DNA of 15,967 nt from DALYDP01 sp964348685 (GTDB lineage: Bacteria > Patescibacteriota > Gracilibacteria > Peribacterales > Peribacteraceae): NCBI GenBank assembly GCA_964348685.1, contig CAYGDM010000021.1, positions 1 through 15,967 of the forward strand. The letters run 5' to 3'. The notes under the pieces are model-generated. The model ran no database searches and had not been told where the DNA came from. It was given only the letters and a program-made list of their open reading frames with translations. This document shows positions 1 to 8,515 of the stretch, piece by piece. Position numbers and translations under genes: made by a program. The first letter of the stretch is position 1. The number at the start of each line of letters is the position of its first letter.

Positions 1-62
1 ATGACATTCGCTCGCACATGCAGCCTCTCGCATGCGTCGCCCGTTGACGAGACGCTACCTGC

Positions 63-3000
63 ATGCGCCGCTCCTGTTGCACCGCGATACTATTGATACA
101 ATTATTTGTTCAACTTTCCCCGCTTGCGTTGGCGGAGAGTGGTGACGTGCTCATCGTTCCTGTTGTCGCGTCCGGCGCGATCGCATCCGTTCCCGTTGCC
201 GAATCGGGCGCAGTCCACACGATGCCGATCGCATCGGGTTCCATGGTTGCCCTTCCCTCTGTCGCATCCAGTTCACTGCTGCAGAGTGGTTCGGGCTCGA
301 CCGCATCGGGATCTGCAGTCGCATCAGGATCGTTTCTCGATCAACTGGTCGAGCCGTCGGTGGCGGTGCCGCCGCAATTGCCGGTCCGTGTCGTGATCAC
401 CGAGGTTGCGTGGATGGGGTCGAACGTTTCGACCGCCGACGAGTGGGTGGAAATTGCGGCCTTCGGCAGCGGAAGCAGAACGGCTCCGTACAGTTTGAGC
501 GGCTGGACGCTTGTCTCCGTGAAAGCCGGCGTCGAGACGACGATCGCGCGCTTGAAGCCGGAGCATGTCGTTTCGTCTGGATCGGTGTTCGTAATCGCCA
601 ATAATCCCGCGGCATCATCGCGTCTTGCGGTGGAGCCCGCGCTTGTGACGACGGGGATGAGCCTGCCGAATACGCAGTTGCTGCTGCGCCTGAAAGACGG
701 CTCCGGAGCAATCGTCGATGAAGTCGACGATGGCGTTGGTGCGCCGTTCGCCGGTTCAAACCCCAGTGGAGGAACGAAAGCAACGATGGAGCGCATCGCG
801 CCATGGGGATCCGGGAGCGTCGTGACGAATTGGAAGACGGCCACGCTGTCGCTCGGGTTCGACGATGGTCCTGCGATGTTCGGTACACCTGGCGTGCTGG
901 GTCCGTCGAAAGTAGTGGAAACGATTGATGACGGCGACGGCGATGAAAGCGGTGACGAAGATCTTCCGATCGGCGTTCCCGTCGTACCCGTAACCGCGCC
1001 ACCGATCATGCGCTTTACCGAAGTTCTGTCGAATCCCATCGGCGCCGATACCGATGAGTGGGTCGAGATCGGATCATTCGATGTCATGCCGATTGATCTT
1101 ACGGAGGTTGATCTGCGCATCGGGACGACACGCTTTCGGATTTCGGGAACGTTGCAGCTGGGCGAACACCGGCGATACGGAAAACTTCTATCGGGGTTAT
1201 CGTTGCCGAATTCCAGCGGCACGATTGAGGTGCTCTGGCGCGATAAGATCATCGATGTCTGGACGTACGGCGAAACGGTCGAAGGGGTCAGTCTCGGCAG
1301 GGCCATGGATGGCGTGGTCACGTCGCAGTGCGTGCCGAGTCCGGATCTGCCAAACGCCAACGCTCCGCTTGATCCGCAAATCATCATTCAGACATCGAGC
1401 CCGAGCGCGGGGAAGCTCTCGCTCAACCTCGAAGCACGGGTGCCCGCCGGGTCGCTCGCAGGTGCGAGTTGTTCGTGGAGTTACCCCGACGGTTTTACGA
1501 ACGCGAGTTGCAATCCGCCGTCGCACTCATTGCCGGGACCGATAACGGGCGACGTGTTCCTGACGGTTATCGATTACTGTGGCAATACGTTGATACGAAC
1601 GTTGCACGTCGATGTCGCGGGGAAAAACGATCCGAAAGCGGAGGGCGAATCGTTCGCGTGCATGCCGACCGCGTTCACGGGCGTCGTGGTCTCCGAGTTC
1701 GTTCCGAACCCCGCCGGGGAGGAGGCGGACGGCGAGTGGATCGAACTCGCGAATCCGTCGGCCGAGATGAAACCCCTCTGCGGTTGGTCTATCGACGATG
1801 AAGAGCGGGGGAGCGATCCGTATCGCCTGGATCACGTCCAGATCCCGCCCGGCGACCGCCTCGTGTTACCCCGGTCCGAGACTGAGATCTCGCTGAACAA
1901 CGATCGTGATGCGATCAGGCTGTTCTCACCGCTGCGAGGAGGGGGATCGGGCGCGATCGAGATCGTCCGGTATGAGGCGGCGTCAGAGGATGAGTCGTTC
2001 GCGCGCCGCGACGACGGCGTGTGGCTGTGGACCGATCCGACGCCCGAGGCGGCGAACGAATTTACTCCCGTCCGCTGGCCCGAGAGCGTGCAGGTCGAGG
2101 TCGTCGCAGCGATGCCGAATCCGGAAGGTAAAGATACGGAGGGCGGGGAGTGGATCGAGATCAAAAATACGACGAAGTACCCCTTGTCGCTGACGGGGTG
2201 GAGGCTTGAAACCGCGTCATCGGAGACGTCGTTAAACGGTATCATTCTCTCGCCGTTCGAGCGTTATCGTCTGGAGGACGTGCTGTCGCTTCCGAATACG
2301 GATGGGTACGTCCGGCTGGCCGATCGAGACAATGTCCCGGTCTCCACGTTGGCGTGGTCAAAAAGTGGAAATGGCAAAGAAATACAGCAAGCAGAAGCCA
2401 AAGAATATGTCGCGGATCTCTCATTTGTCGGAACGGACGATTGCCGGATGTGGCACCTCATGGACGTTGAAAAATCAGAGCATATAACCATCCACTCTGA
2501 ACTTATTTTTGATGAAAATATTGAATGTAAAAATTCTATTTCAGACCTAATGAAAGGGCAAAAAATTGAACAAAAAATATATTCAGATTCAAAGACTAGC
2601 TCGGTGTTATTTTTGCACGGAACGGATATCGCATCGCTACTCCTCCGTCATGGCATCGCACGCGTCGATCCGAACGACGATGCCGTCTTTCATCAGCAGT
2701 ATCTGCTCGATCAACACGAGGCGAGAAACGCACGCAGAGGGATCTGGGCGGATCATGAGGCGACTGCGTTGATAGATGATGCGATCACCTTAACGGCTAT
2801 GCGCGAAACGATTGCGAGAGATGGCTTCCAGATTGAGTTTTCGCACGATCCCGGTGTGGTGCAGTCCGGCACGATTCTCGCAATTTCCACGAACATTCCG
2901 TCGACGATTTCCATCGCAATCGGCACGGGCGCACTGCAGCCGTATGTGGGTTCCGTGATGATCGATCGCGATGCCGTTCTGCATGTCGAAGCTGTCGCTG

Positions 3001-3725
3001 ATATCCAAAATGCGGCTGGATCATATATTTTACATGAATCATTTCAGCCCTATGCAGTGATGAAAAGTCTATATCCTGAATTGCGTATCAGCGAGGTCTA
3101 TCCGAGTCCGAAAACGGGCGAAGCGGAGTGGGTGGAGGTCTGGAATCCGAACGACGAAGCGGTGTCGCTCCTCGGCTGGACGATCGATGACGTTGAAGAA
3201 GGCGGCAGCAAGTCACTGCATATTTCGGGCGGGAGCGTGCTGCGGCCGGGCGAATTTTTCCGTCTCGAAAACCTCGCGATCGCCTGGAATAACGACGGCG
3301 ATGACGTGCGACTGATCGCGCCCAATGGAAAGTTGTCGCATGCCGTTACGTACGGCTCCGTGAAGAAGGGGGCCGCCGTCGCGATGCTCTTTTCGGACGA
3401 CGGTCGGCAGAGCGGCCAATGCCCGACGGTGCACGCCACGCCGGGCATGGAAAACCGGTGCTCGCAGGCGTTGCCGAAGGCGAAAAAACAGACGACGAAA
3501 AAGACGACAGTTGCAGAGAGAAAACATGACGTGCGATATCGGAATCTTCTTGTCGATCAAGTCAGAGAGCGCATGCAGCGTGCCATTTTCGGACGCCTAA
3601 TTGGTGTTTCCACTGCCGCGTATTCATTTGCCTCTCTCATGATTTTTGTATGCGCCGTCGCACTCCTGTTGGTCTTATCCGGTGCCATTGCTCGATTCGT
3701 ATGCATCCAGCGGGATTGTCCGTAA
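63..3725 (+). CDS. Secreted, C-terminally anchored multi-domain protein with five lamin-tail domains and a degenerate nuclease-like segment
   Basis: The 1220-residue product starts with a signal peptide (residues 1-24: RR, a hydrophobic core, then ALA). A Ser/Gly/Val/Ala-rich linker follows to about residue 105. Five lamin-tail-domain (LTD) repeats are marked by an EW(V/I)E core at residues 127, 332, 558, 696 and 1022, usually after a hydrophobic-x-E-x-x-P-x-P strand. Residues 440-520 look like a PKD/Ig-like beta domain. Residues about 840-898 resemble the C-terminal half of a staphylococcal-nuclease fold (IASLLLRHGIARV, then EARNARRGIW). The DGDT and DRYGR-type catalytic motifs are not visible, so activity is doubtful. 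A Lys/Arg-rich stretch (1140-1170) precedes a membrane segment (about 1185-1214) and a short tail. LTD proteins are typically extracellular, so surface display is likely. The in-frame TGA at 45-47 makes the ATG at 63 the first possible start. No clear promoter or ribosome site precedes it, so it may belong to an upstream operon. Confidence 0.85.
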   Translation: MRRSCCTAILLIQLFVQLSPLALAESGDVLIVPVVASGAIASVPVAESGAVHTMPIASGSMVALPSVASSSLLQSGSGSTASGSAVASGSFLDQLVEPSVAVPPQLPVRVVITEVAWMGSNVSTADEWVEIAAFGSGSRTAPYSLSGWTLVSVKAGVETTIARLKPEHVVSSGSVFVIANNPAASSRLAVEPALVTTGMSLPNTQLLLRLKDGSGAIVDEVDDGVGAPFAGSNPSGGTKATMERIAPWGSGSVVTNWKTATLSLGFDDGPAMFGTPGVLGPSKVVETIDDGDGDESGDEDLPIGVPVVPVTAPPIMRFTEVLSNPIGADTDEWVEIGSFDVMPIDLTEVDLRIGTTRFRISGTLQLGEHRRYGKLLSGLSLPNSSGTIEVLWRDKIIDVWTYGETVEGVSLGRAMDGVVTSQCVPSPDLPNANAPLDPQIIIQTSSPSAGKLSLNLEARVPAGSLAGASCSWSYPDGFTNASCNPPSHSLPGPITGDVFLTVIDYCGNTLIRTLHVDVAGKNDPKAEGESFACMPTAFTGVVVSEFVPNPAGEEADGEWIELANPSAEMKPLCGWSIDDEERGSDPYRLDHVQIPPGDRLVLPRSETEISLNNDRDAIRLFSPLRGGGSGAIEIVRYEAASEDESFARRDDGVWLWTDPTPEAANEFTPVRWPESVQVEVVAAMPNPEGKDTEGGEWIEIKNTTKYPLSLTGWRLETASSETSLNGIILSPFERYRLEDVLSLPNTDGYVRLADRDNVPVSTLAWSKSGNGKEIQQAEAKEYVADLSFVGTDDCRMWHLMDVEKSEHITIHSELIFDENIECKNSISDLMKGQKIEQKIYSDSKTSSVLFLHGTDIASLLLRHGIARVDPNDDAVFHQQYLLDQHEARNARRGIWADHEATALIDDAITLTAMRETIARDGFQIEFSHDPGVVQSGTILAISTNIPSTISIAIGTGALQPYVGSVMIDRDAVLHVEAVADIQNAAGSYILHESFQPYAVMKSLYPELRISEVYPSPKTGEAEWVEVWNPNDEAVSLLGWTIDDVEEGGSKSLHISGGSVLRPGEFFRLENLAIAWNNDGDDVRLIAPNGKLSHAVTYGSVKKGAAVAMLFSDDGRQSGQCPTVHATPGMENRCSQALPKAKKQTTKKTTVAERKHDVRYRNLLVDQVRERMQRAIFGRLIGVSTAAYSFASLMIFVCAVALLLVLSGAIARFVCIQRDCP

Positions 3726-3744
3726 AGGCGATTTCTGCTATAAT
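3716..3744 (+). promoter_or_regulatory. Extended -10 promoter giving a leaderless transcript of the 3751 gene
   Basis: TTGTCC (3716-3721), a 17-bp spacer and TATAAT (3739-3744), with the extended -10 TGC at 3736-3738. The ATG lies 6 nt after the -10 box, where a sigma70-type polymerase would start, so the mRNA should begin at or next to the start codon. The -35 box overlaps the last codons of the preceding gene. Confidence 0.75.
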
Positions 3745-3750
3745 AATCCG

Positions 3751-5277
3751 ATGCCTCCAGTTCCCGAACACATACAAACAGACGTGACGAACGAAATGGA
3801 TCCGATCTTGCGTCGGACCCTCGCTTTGACGCCGGGTACTGCGATCACGCGCGACACACGGGCTGCTCTCAGTCGTCTGCTTCCGCCGAATGTCATGCAA
3901 ACGGTGAACCGCGAGGCCAATCGCCCGACGCCTGCGGTGATCGAGAACATCTACCGCGTTCTTGGTGAAACACGCGCGCCGCTCCAGCCCTTTATTCATG
4001 TCGCCAATCCGGGAGCTGAAATTGCAGTTCCCGCTCGACCAGCCAGCGGAGGCATGCCCGCCCATCCGGCGTCGCGTCTGCGTGATCTTGTCAGCGATCC
4101 GAATACTCCCGCCGGTCGTAGCTTGCTGTATTTCCTCCATCATCTCATCGCGACGGGCACGGTGAATCCCGGAGATATTGAAGATATTTTATATGTGCCC
4201 GATACCGCGGCCCGCTCGATGATCCGCGAAATGCCGCGTTTCAAAACCTTGCTTCGTCAAATCCTCGACAATCGCGAGTATCAAAACATCGGCGCATCGG
4301 GAACGATTTCCGGCCCGCCGTATACGATCGCGGGAGAATCCGGAAGGCTCGGCCGGATCAATGCACAGATTGCCAATAGGCAGCAGCAACTTGAAACATT
4401 GCGCGCCGCCGCAACCCCGCCTGCGGACGCCGACGTTCGCGAAGGCCGGCTTTTGACCGACATCGCGACGCTCGAAGGAAAATTGTCCGATCTGGAAGGA
4501 AAGAGGGGCGAACTTCGTAATCACCTGGATCAGTTGAACAGGTCCACGCAGATCATGGTTTCATCGCCCACTCCGCCATGGACCGCTCCGATGCTCGAAG
4601 CATTCGCCAACAACGTAGCATTGCTCGATACCGCGGTGGGAATGATGAACATTCCCTACGGAGTGCACACGCATTCGCTTCGGGATGTGCTCGATGATAA
4701 TTCCGCGATCGTACGCCGGGCGAAATGGGTCAATAGGAAGCCTGCGAACCGCTCATCGCAGAATTCGGCAGTGGTCCTTCGTCAGCTTGTTGAAGAATAT
4801 GGCTACGAAAACGTGCGTTATTCCAATGAAGCCGAATTGAATCAATTCACGGATGAAATGTACACGCGTTTGACGGCTGAACGCGCGAACACCGGTCCGA
4901 CAGGCGCAGAAGTTCCTGGTGATCCTGCCACTCCTGTCGCTCCCGGAACGACGAATCCCGCTGCCCCGGCCCCTGCTGGCGCAGCTCGTCCTGCTTCCGG
5001 CGCTCGCCATTCTTCCTCTAGCTCTTCCACTCCTTCTTCCTCCACCGCATCTTCTGGCCCTTCGCCCAAAGCGGCTTCGAGTTCCACCGGTTTCTCCATT
5101 AATCCGGTGAACTGGGTGAAGGGAGCATGGAGGAACAAAGGCTCGATGGCCGCGGGCGCCGTGGTCGGAGGCATCCTTATTCCCGTCGTTGGTGCCCCCC
5201 TCGGCGCGGCTATCGCTCCATGGGTGAAGAAATACTTCGTCGATTCCAAAGAACCCAAGAAACCTTCCGAATCCTGA
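3751..5277 (+). CDS. Hypothetical coiled-coil protein with C-terminal glycine-rich hydrophobic segment (first gene of module 1)
   Basis: I do not recognise this 508-residue protein. It has no signal peptide. Residues 1-190 appear globular and helical. Residues about 200-265 form a predicted coiled coil, with heptad-like Leu/Ile and many Gln, Glu, Arg and Lys. Residues about 390-449 are a low-complexity Pro/Ala/Ser linker including a run of six serines. Residues about 465-490 are a Gly/Ala/Val-rich hydrophobic segment of glycine-zipper type, followed by a Lys-rich tail, so the C-terminus may insert in or associate with a membrane. An upstream in-frame extension to 3646 is possible, but it overlaps the previous gene and the promoter. 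The ATG at 3751, 6 nt after a TATAAT box, is the better start. The stop is 1 nt before the next ATG, so the two genes are almost certainly cotranscribed and may be translationally coupled. Confidence 0.8.
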   Translation: MPPVPEHIQTDVTNEMDPILRRTLALTPGTAITRDTRAALSRLLPPNVMQTVNREANRPTPAVIENIYRVLGETRAPLQPFIHVANPGAEIAVPARPASGGMPAHPASRLRDLVSDPNTPAGRSLLYFLHHLIATGTVNPGDIEDILYVPDTAARSMIREMPRFKTLLRQILDNREYQNIGASGTISGPPYTIAGESGRLGRINAQIANRQQQLETLRAAATPPADADVREGRLLTDIATLEGKLSDLEGKRGELRNHLDQLNRSTQIMVSSPTPPWTAPMLEAFANNVALLDTAVGMMNIPYGVHTHSLRDVLDDNSAIVRRAKWVNRKPANRSSQNSAVVLRQLVEEYGYENVRYSNEAELNQFTDEMYTRLTAERANTGPTGAEVPGDPATPVAPGTTNPAAPAPAGAARPASGARHSSSSSSTPSSSTASSGPSPKAASSSTGFSINPVNWVKGAWRNKGSMAAGAVVGGILIPVVGAPLGAAIAPWVKKYFVDSKEPKKPSES

Positions 5278-5278
5278 T

Positions 5279-7756
5279 ATGAAACACACACTGCTCTTCG
5301 GCTCTTTTGCACCGCGCACCGAACGCGAAGCGCGGTTGTGCTTCCTGAACGTTCCAAATAACAATGCGCCGCAGAACACGATCACCCGCCTCGAAGGTAT
5401 CGCGGATACCACGGCGAACGTTATCCAAACGGGTGCCGAAAAAGCGGTCGCATTCGGTCGCGATTTCCCCGTGCTCAGCACCGTCGTGAAAGGCATCTAC
5501 AACGTCAGCCAGCAGAACATCGACGTGAAGACGCAGGAAAACCTCGTCGACCGCGCCGAGTGGGTGGACACTTTCCAATTCGACGCCACCGAGTTCTGGC
5601 TCACGAAACAGCCGCCGATCGATATCGATCGCACGCGCCCCGTCACGCCCAAAGTGCTTTTCCACGCCATGACGCCCGAGCAGCGCCGCGCAGTGTTCTT
5701 CGAGCACGTCGATTTGCTCATTCCGGAAGGTGTTCGAAAGGGTGTGGCGAAAGATCCCTCGTTCGCGTCTCCGGAAGTTCGTTTGGATGCCATCGGTGAA
5801 GACGGTGTCAGGTTGTACCGCCGCGCGATGGTCGGCATCCTTGGCATGGATAGGCTCGATGGAGAAAAGGATGCGCACTCTCTTGCGAAAACTTCTCTTG
5901 AGCAGCACTACGCGACCGGACATTTCCCCGGCACCGTCACCCGCGGATTCGAAAAGGATTACACCGAGGCGTTGCGCCGCAACTCGCTGACCGGCAAGGA
6001 GCCGTTCGCGACGATGCCGCAAGCGCTCTACGACAAGCTTCCTCCGTCCGGATTCAAAGGCGCCCTCATGCTCGGCGTCATCGACACGCCGAAGCTCCGG
6101 ACAATGAATAAGATCTTCGTCGAACACGAGCACGATCTGCGCGTGTCGAAAGCGGATACCGCCCGTACGCTCGACGAGCTCGGCGGCATTACAAAAGCTC
6201 GTATGAGAAAAGAGGCCAAGGGCGTCGCCCAGATCTGGGGAGAGCTCGGCGGCTTTGAAAAAATCGCGCTCCTCGCCGCTGGCGCGTTCGCGCTCCGCAC
6301 GAAGTTCGGTCAGGGCATCGGTATGATCTTCGGTGGCGCGTACTTCTTCCATAAATTCGTGTTGAAGGACAAGGACCCGCTCAAGTCGTGGTCCAACAAC
6401 GCGAAGAACAACCTCATCAATCCTATCAAGGAGAAGCTCTCGCCGGTGCTCGGTCCGTACAAGGACGACCTCCTCGATCCGGCTGGCCGGTCGGATATCG
6501 TCCATCAGTTCCTCGATTCGAGCGACCGCAAGAACATGAGCCCCCAAGCGTTGGGTCTGTCCGTCATCCTCGATCTCCCGCTCGACGTGCTCGCTACTAA
6601 TTTCAAGCCGACCGGATCCGGCACGTTCAGCCTCAACCTCGGGAACGGCGGCACCATCGACGATGCCGTCAGGATTAAGGATCCCGCGATGAACAGGGCG
6701 TACAGGGTGTTCACCTCGAGCCCGGACAACCGCAAGATGGCGACGGAAGCGATCGCGAACGTATTCTACCGCATCGCGAAGAGGAACCCGATGGAGCGGC
6801 GTCCCGTCGAAGTCATCGAGCGCGTCATGAACCGATTGCCGAGCGGCACGACGATGCTCGCATGGAGCGCGGAAACGTTGCGCGCGCCCGGCGGCGCCAG
6901 CTATACGCTGTTGCCCCACCGCGAGAGCGGTCAGATTCCGCAGAGCGGTCCGTCCGTTCCGGGAACGCAGGGTATTCCGAACGCGCACAAACCAGTTGCG
7001 GGCGTCATCTCGCAGGAAGATCTTCTCTACGCCGGCGAGCAGTACATTCGTCTCGTCCAAGCCGGGCACTCGATGGCGACAGGCGATGCGACCACGCTGC
7101 GTTCATTCATGCAGAAAGACATGGATCTTGAGAAGTACGAAAAGAAGGATAAGACGCCTCCCGGCCCGGCGAAAAATCCCGCGCCCGGACCCGCGCAAAA
7201 CCAAAACCCGCCGGGACCGAATAACGCGGTTCCTCCCGGTCCGGCGAATAACCTTCCTCCTGGACCAGCAAACAATGTTCCTCCTGGTCCGGCGAATAAT
7301 GCCCCCCCGGGCCCGGTGAATAATGTTCCGCCTGGACCTGCTCTTAACGTTCCGCCGGGTCCCGTTCTTAATCCGCCTCCCGGCCCCGCCGTGAATCCAG
7401 CTCCTGGACCGGTTCTCAATCCTCCGCCCGGACCCATCCTTAATCCTCCTCCGGGTCCTGTTGTGCCTCCGGCTCCTGGTCCTGCCGCTCCCGCGGCTCC
7501 CGGTGCCGCCCCGGCCCCTGCTCCGGGTCCCGTTGCACCTGCAGCTCCTGGCGCGGCCCCGGCTGCAGCCCCCGGTCCGATCGATCCCATGGTGCCTGGC
7601 CCCGTTGTGCCTCCGGCTCCCGGTTCGGTAGATGTTGATCCCGCTGGTCCCGCCGCTAATCCCGCTCCTGCACCCGTTGATATCAACCCGGCAGGTCCGG
7701 CCGATGCAGATCCCGTCGGCCCCGCCGCCGCGCCTGCGCCAGGTCCGTCGGCGTAA
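5279..7756 (+). CDS. Large hypothetical protein with N-terminal REARL motif and PPGP-type octapeptide repeats (second gene of module 1)
   Basis: I know no family for this 825-residue protein. Its N-terminus carries LF (residues 6-7), then REARL (16-20) and F22, a pattern shared with the proteins starting at 12825 and 15308. There is no signal peptide. Residues about 40-320 are mixed charged and helical. Residues about 325-360 contain two hydrophobic Gly/Ala-rich stretches that could form a membrane hairpin. Residues about 370-600 look folded. Residues about 626-825 are a Pro/Gly/Ala-rich tail containing eleven in-register octads (consensus x-P-P-G-P-x-x-N), probably extended and non-globular. 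The gene starts 1 nt after the preceding stop with no Shine-Dalgarno sequence, suggesting coupling. It ends before a bidirectional terminator. A long opposite-strand reading frame across 5210-7069 is an Arg-rich shadow. Function is unknown; scaffold or envelope-associated roles are speculation. Confidence 0.8.
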   Translation: MKHTLLFGSFAPRTEREARLCFLNVPNNNAPQNTITRLEGIADTTANVIQTGAEKAVAFGRDFPVLSTVVKGIYNVSQQNIDVKTQENLVDRAEWVDTFQFDATEFWLTKQPPIDIDRTRPVTPKVLFHAMTPEQRRAVFFEHVDLLIPEGVRKGVAKDPSFASPEVRLDAIGEDGVRLYRRAMVGILGMDRLDGEKDAHSLAKTSLEQHYATGHFPGTVTRGFEKDYTEALRRNSLTGKEPFATMPQALYDKLPPSGFKGALMLGVIDTPKLRTMNKIFVEHEHDLRVSKADTARTLDELGGITKARMRKEAKGVAQIWGELGGFEKIALLAAGAFALRTKFGQGIGMIFGGAYFFHKFVLKDKDPLKSWSNNAKNNLINPIKEKLSPVLGPYKDDLLDPAGRSDIVHQFLDSSDRKNMSPQALGLSVILDLPLDVLATNFKPTGSGTFSLNLGNGGTIDDAVRIKDPAMNRAYRVFTSSPDNRKMATEAIANVFYRIAKRNPMERRPVEVIERVMNRLPSGTTMLAWSAETLRAPGGASYTLLPHRESGQIPQSGPSVPGTQGIPNAHKPVAGVISQEDLLYAGEQYIRLVQAGHSMATGDATTLRSFMQKDMDLEKYEKKDKTPPGPAKNPAPGPAQNQNPPGPNNAVPPGPANNLPPGPANNVPPGPANNAPPGPVNNVPPGPALNVPPGPVLNPPPGPAVNPAPGPVLNPPPGPILNPPPGPVVPPAPGPAAPAAPGAAPAPAPGPVAPAAPGAAPAAAPGPIDPMVPGPVVPPAPGSVDVDPAGPAANPAPAPVDINPAGPADADPVGPAAAPAPGPSA
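7229..7492 (+). repeat. Tandem 24-bp coding repeat (eleven octapeptides)
   Basis: Eleven consecutive 8-codon units fit x-[P/A]-P-G-P-x-x-[N/P], for example VPPGPANN. Codons differ between units (cct/ccg/ccc, ggt/gga/ggc). The peptide is therefore conserved better than the DNA, which argues for an old, selected repeat. Irregular PGP copies flank it on both sides. Confidence 0.85.
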
Positions 7757-7780
7757 TCATTCCGATAGGTGCGCATAGGC

Positions 7781-7810
7781 AAAGAGCCAAGTCCGAGGAC
7801 CTGGCTCTTT
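7781..7810. terminator. Bidirectional hairpin terminator between convergent genes
   Basis: AAAGAGCCA pairs with TGGCTCTTT (9 bp). One mismatch follows, and then GTC pairs with GAC around a CGAG loop (or GTCC with GGAC around GA). The A and T runs at the two ends give a U-rich end on either strand. It lies between the converging ends at 7756 (+) and 7848 (-). Confidence 0.75.
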
Positions 7811-7847
7811 CGCTGATCGTATCAGCTTCACACGGCCTGGATTGTTG

Positions 7848-8309
7848 TCAGGAACCTGCGCTCGCAACGATGGTTCCGTCTTTTCCGATCTCCACGGCAG
7901 GCGTTTCACGCTTGTCGGGGAAGGTCATGTAGATTTTCACGGTCTTGTCGGTCGCAGGGACGTTCATCACGTCGTTCGTGACGAAGACTCCCTTCGTGGG
8001 CGTTTCACTTGTGATCAATACCCAACGAGCACCGATTTCGGTCGGAGGCGGGAACGTGATGGCGTTTTCTGCGAATTTCACGCCTGCTACGTTTACCCCG
8101 CGGGGAGGCTCTCCATGGATCCAGTCATGCCAGTCGCCCGGCACGACGATGGCTCCGATGAGGAAGCCCGCCGCCACGGCAAGCGCTGTGGCAATCCATT
8201 CCATGGCTTTTGCTCCCGCATTTGGATGCACTGTTGCCATCTCAAATGCGAATCCAATGAGCAACAAGACCAGAGCGATAAACAGTCCAATCATCATCAC
8301 GGTCGTCAT
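7848..8309 (-). CDS. Small membrane protein, hypothetical
   Basis: The product is 153 residues with two predicted membrane helices (about 4-23 and 36-57). A hydrophilic, beta-rich C-terminal domain of about 95 residues follows and contains no recognisable motif. The positive-inside rule gives no clear orientation, since few Lys/Arg residues flank the helices. I chose the ATG at 8309 because GGAG (8319-8322, minus strand) lies 9 nt upstream as a plausible Shine-Dalgarno site. A TTG five codons further upstream would include that site in the coding region. The gene has its own TTGACA-type promoter and a leader of about 90 nt. It converges on the 5279 gene. Function is unknown. Confidence 0.7.
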   Translation of the reverse strand: MTTVMMIGLFIALVLLLIGFAFEMATVHPNAGAKAMEWIATALAVAAGFLIGAIVVPGDWHDWIHGEPPRGVNVAGVKFAENAITFPPPTEIGARWVLITSETPTKGVFVTNDVMNVPATDKTVKIYMTFPDKRETPAVEIGKDGTIVASAGS

Positions 8310-8405
8310 CGTACGAATCTCCAATTTTTATCGCGTAGAAACCCCGCGACGATAGGTGACTGATTTCCATTGTTTTCCAGGACATGTGAAAGATCAGCTA
8401 ATACG

Positions 8406-8433
8406 ATAGTACTATATTATAAATATATGTCAA
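8406..8433 (-). promoter_or_regulatory. Sigma70-type promoter for the 7848-8309 gene
   Basis: On the minus strand, a perfect TTGACA (8433-8428), a 16-bp very AT-rich spacer and TACTAT (8411-8406). The predicted start near 8399 gives a leader of about 90 nt before the ATG at 8309. It lies just downstream of the terminator of the preceding minus-strand gene. Confidence 0.7.
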
Positions 8434-8436
8434 TAC

Positions 8437-8467
8437 CATAAAATAAGCGCAGGGGGACAACCCGCGC
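8437..8467 (-). terminator. Rho-independent terminator of the cysteine-rich protein gene
   Basis: Read on the minus strand: GCGCGGG, loop, CCC-T-GCGC (4 + 3 bp with one bulged T), followed by the T-rich tail TTATTTTAT. A second small hairpin (CCCC-AGA-GGGG at 8475-8485 on the plus strand) lies between it and the stop codon at 8516. Confidence 0.65.
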
Positions 8468-8515
8468 CTGTTTACCCCAGAGGGGCGGTAAGAGGAGAGA
8501 AAAGGGTGATGCCGC

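Noticed and set aside
1..47. Possible 3' end of an upstream gene (frame closing with TGA at 45-47)
   Set aside because: Only about 14 codons are visible, too few to identify or to distinguish from chance.
3646..3750. Upstream extension of the 3751 gene
   Set aside because: It would overlap the preceding gene by 80 nt and include the promoter; the ATG after TATAAT is better supported.
5210..7069. Long open frame of 619 codons on the minus strand
   Set aside because: Arg- and low-complexity-rich, antisense to the coupled 3751/5279 genes, with no promoter or ribosome site; it is a GC-driven shadow.
7027..7782. Minus-strand Gly-rich frame resembling a collagen-like or PE-PGRS protein
   Set aside because: It is the antisense reading of the PPGP repeat and runs into the terminator hairpin.
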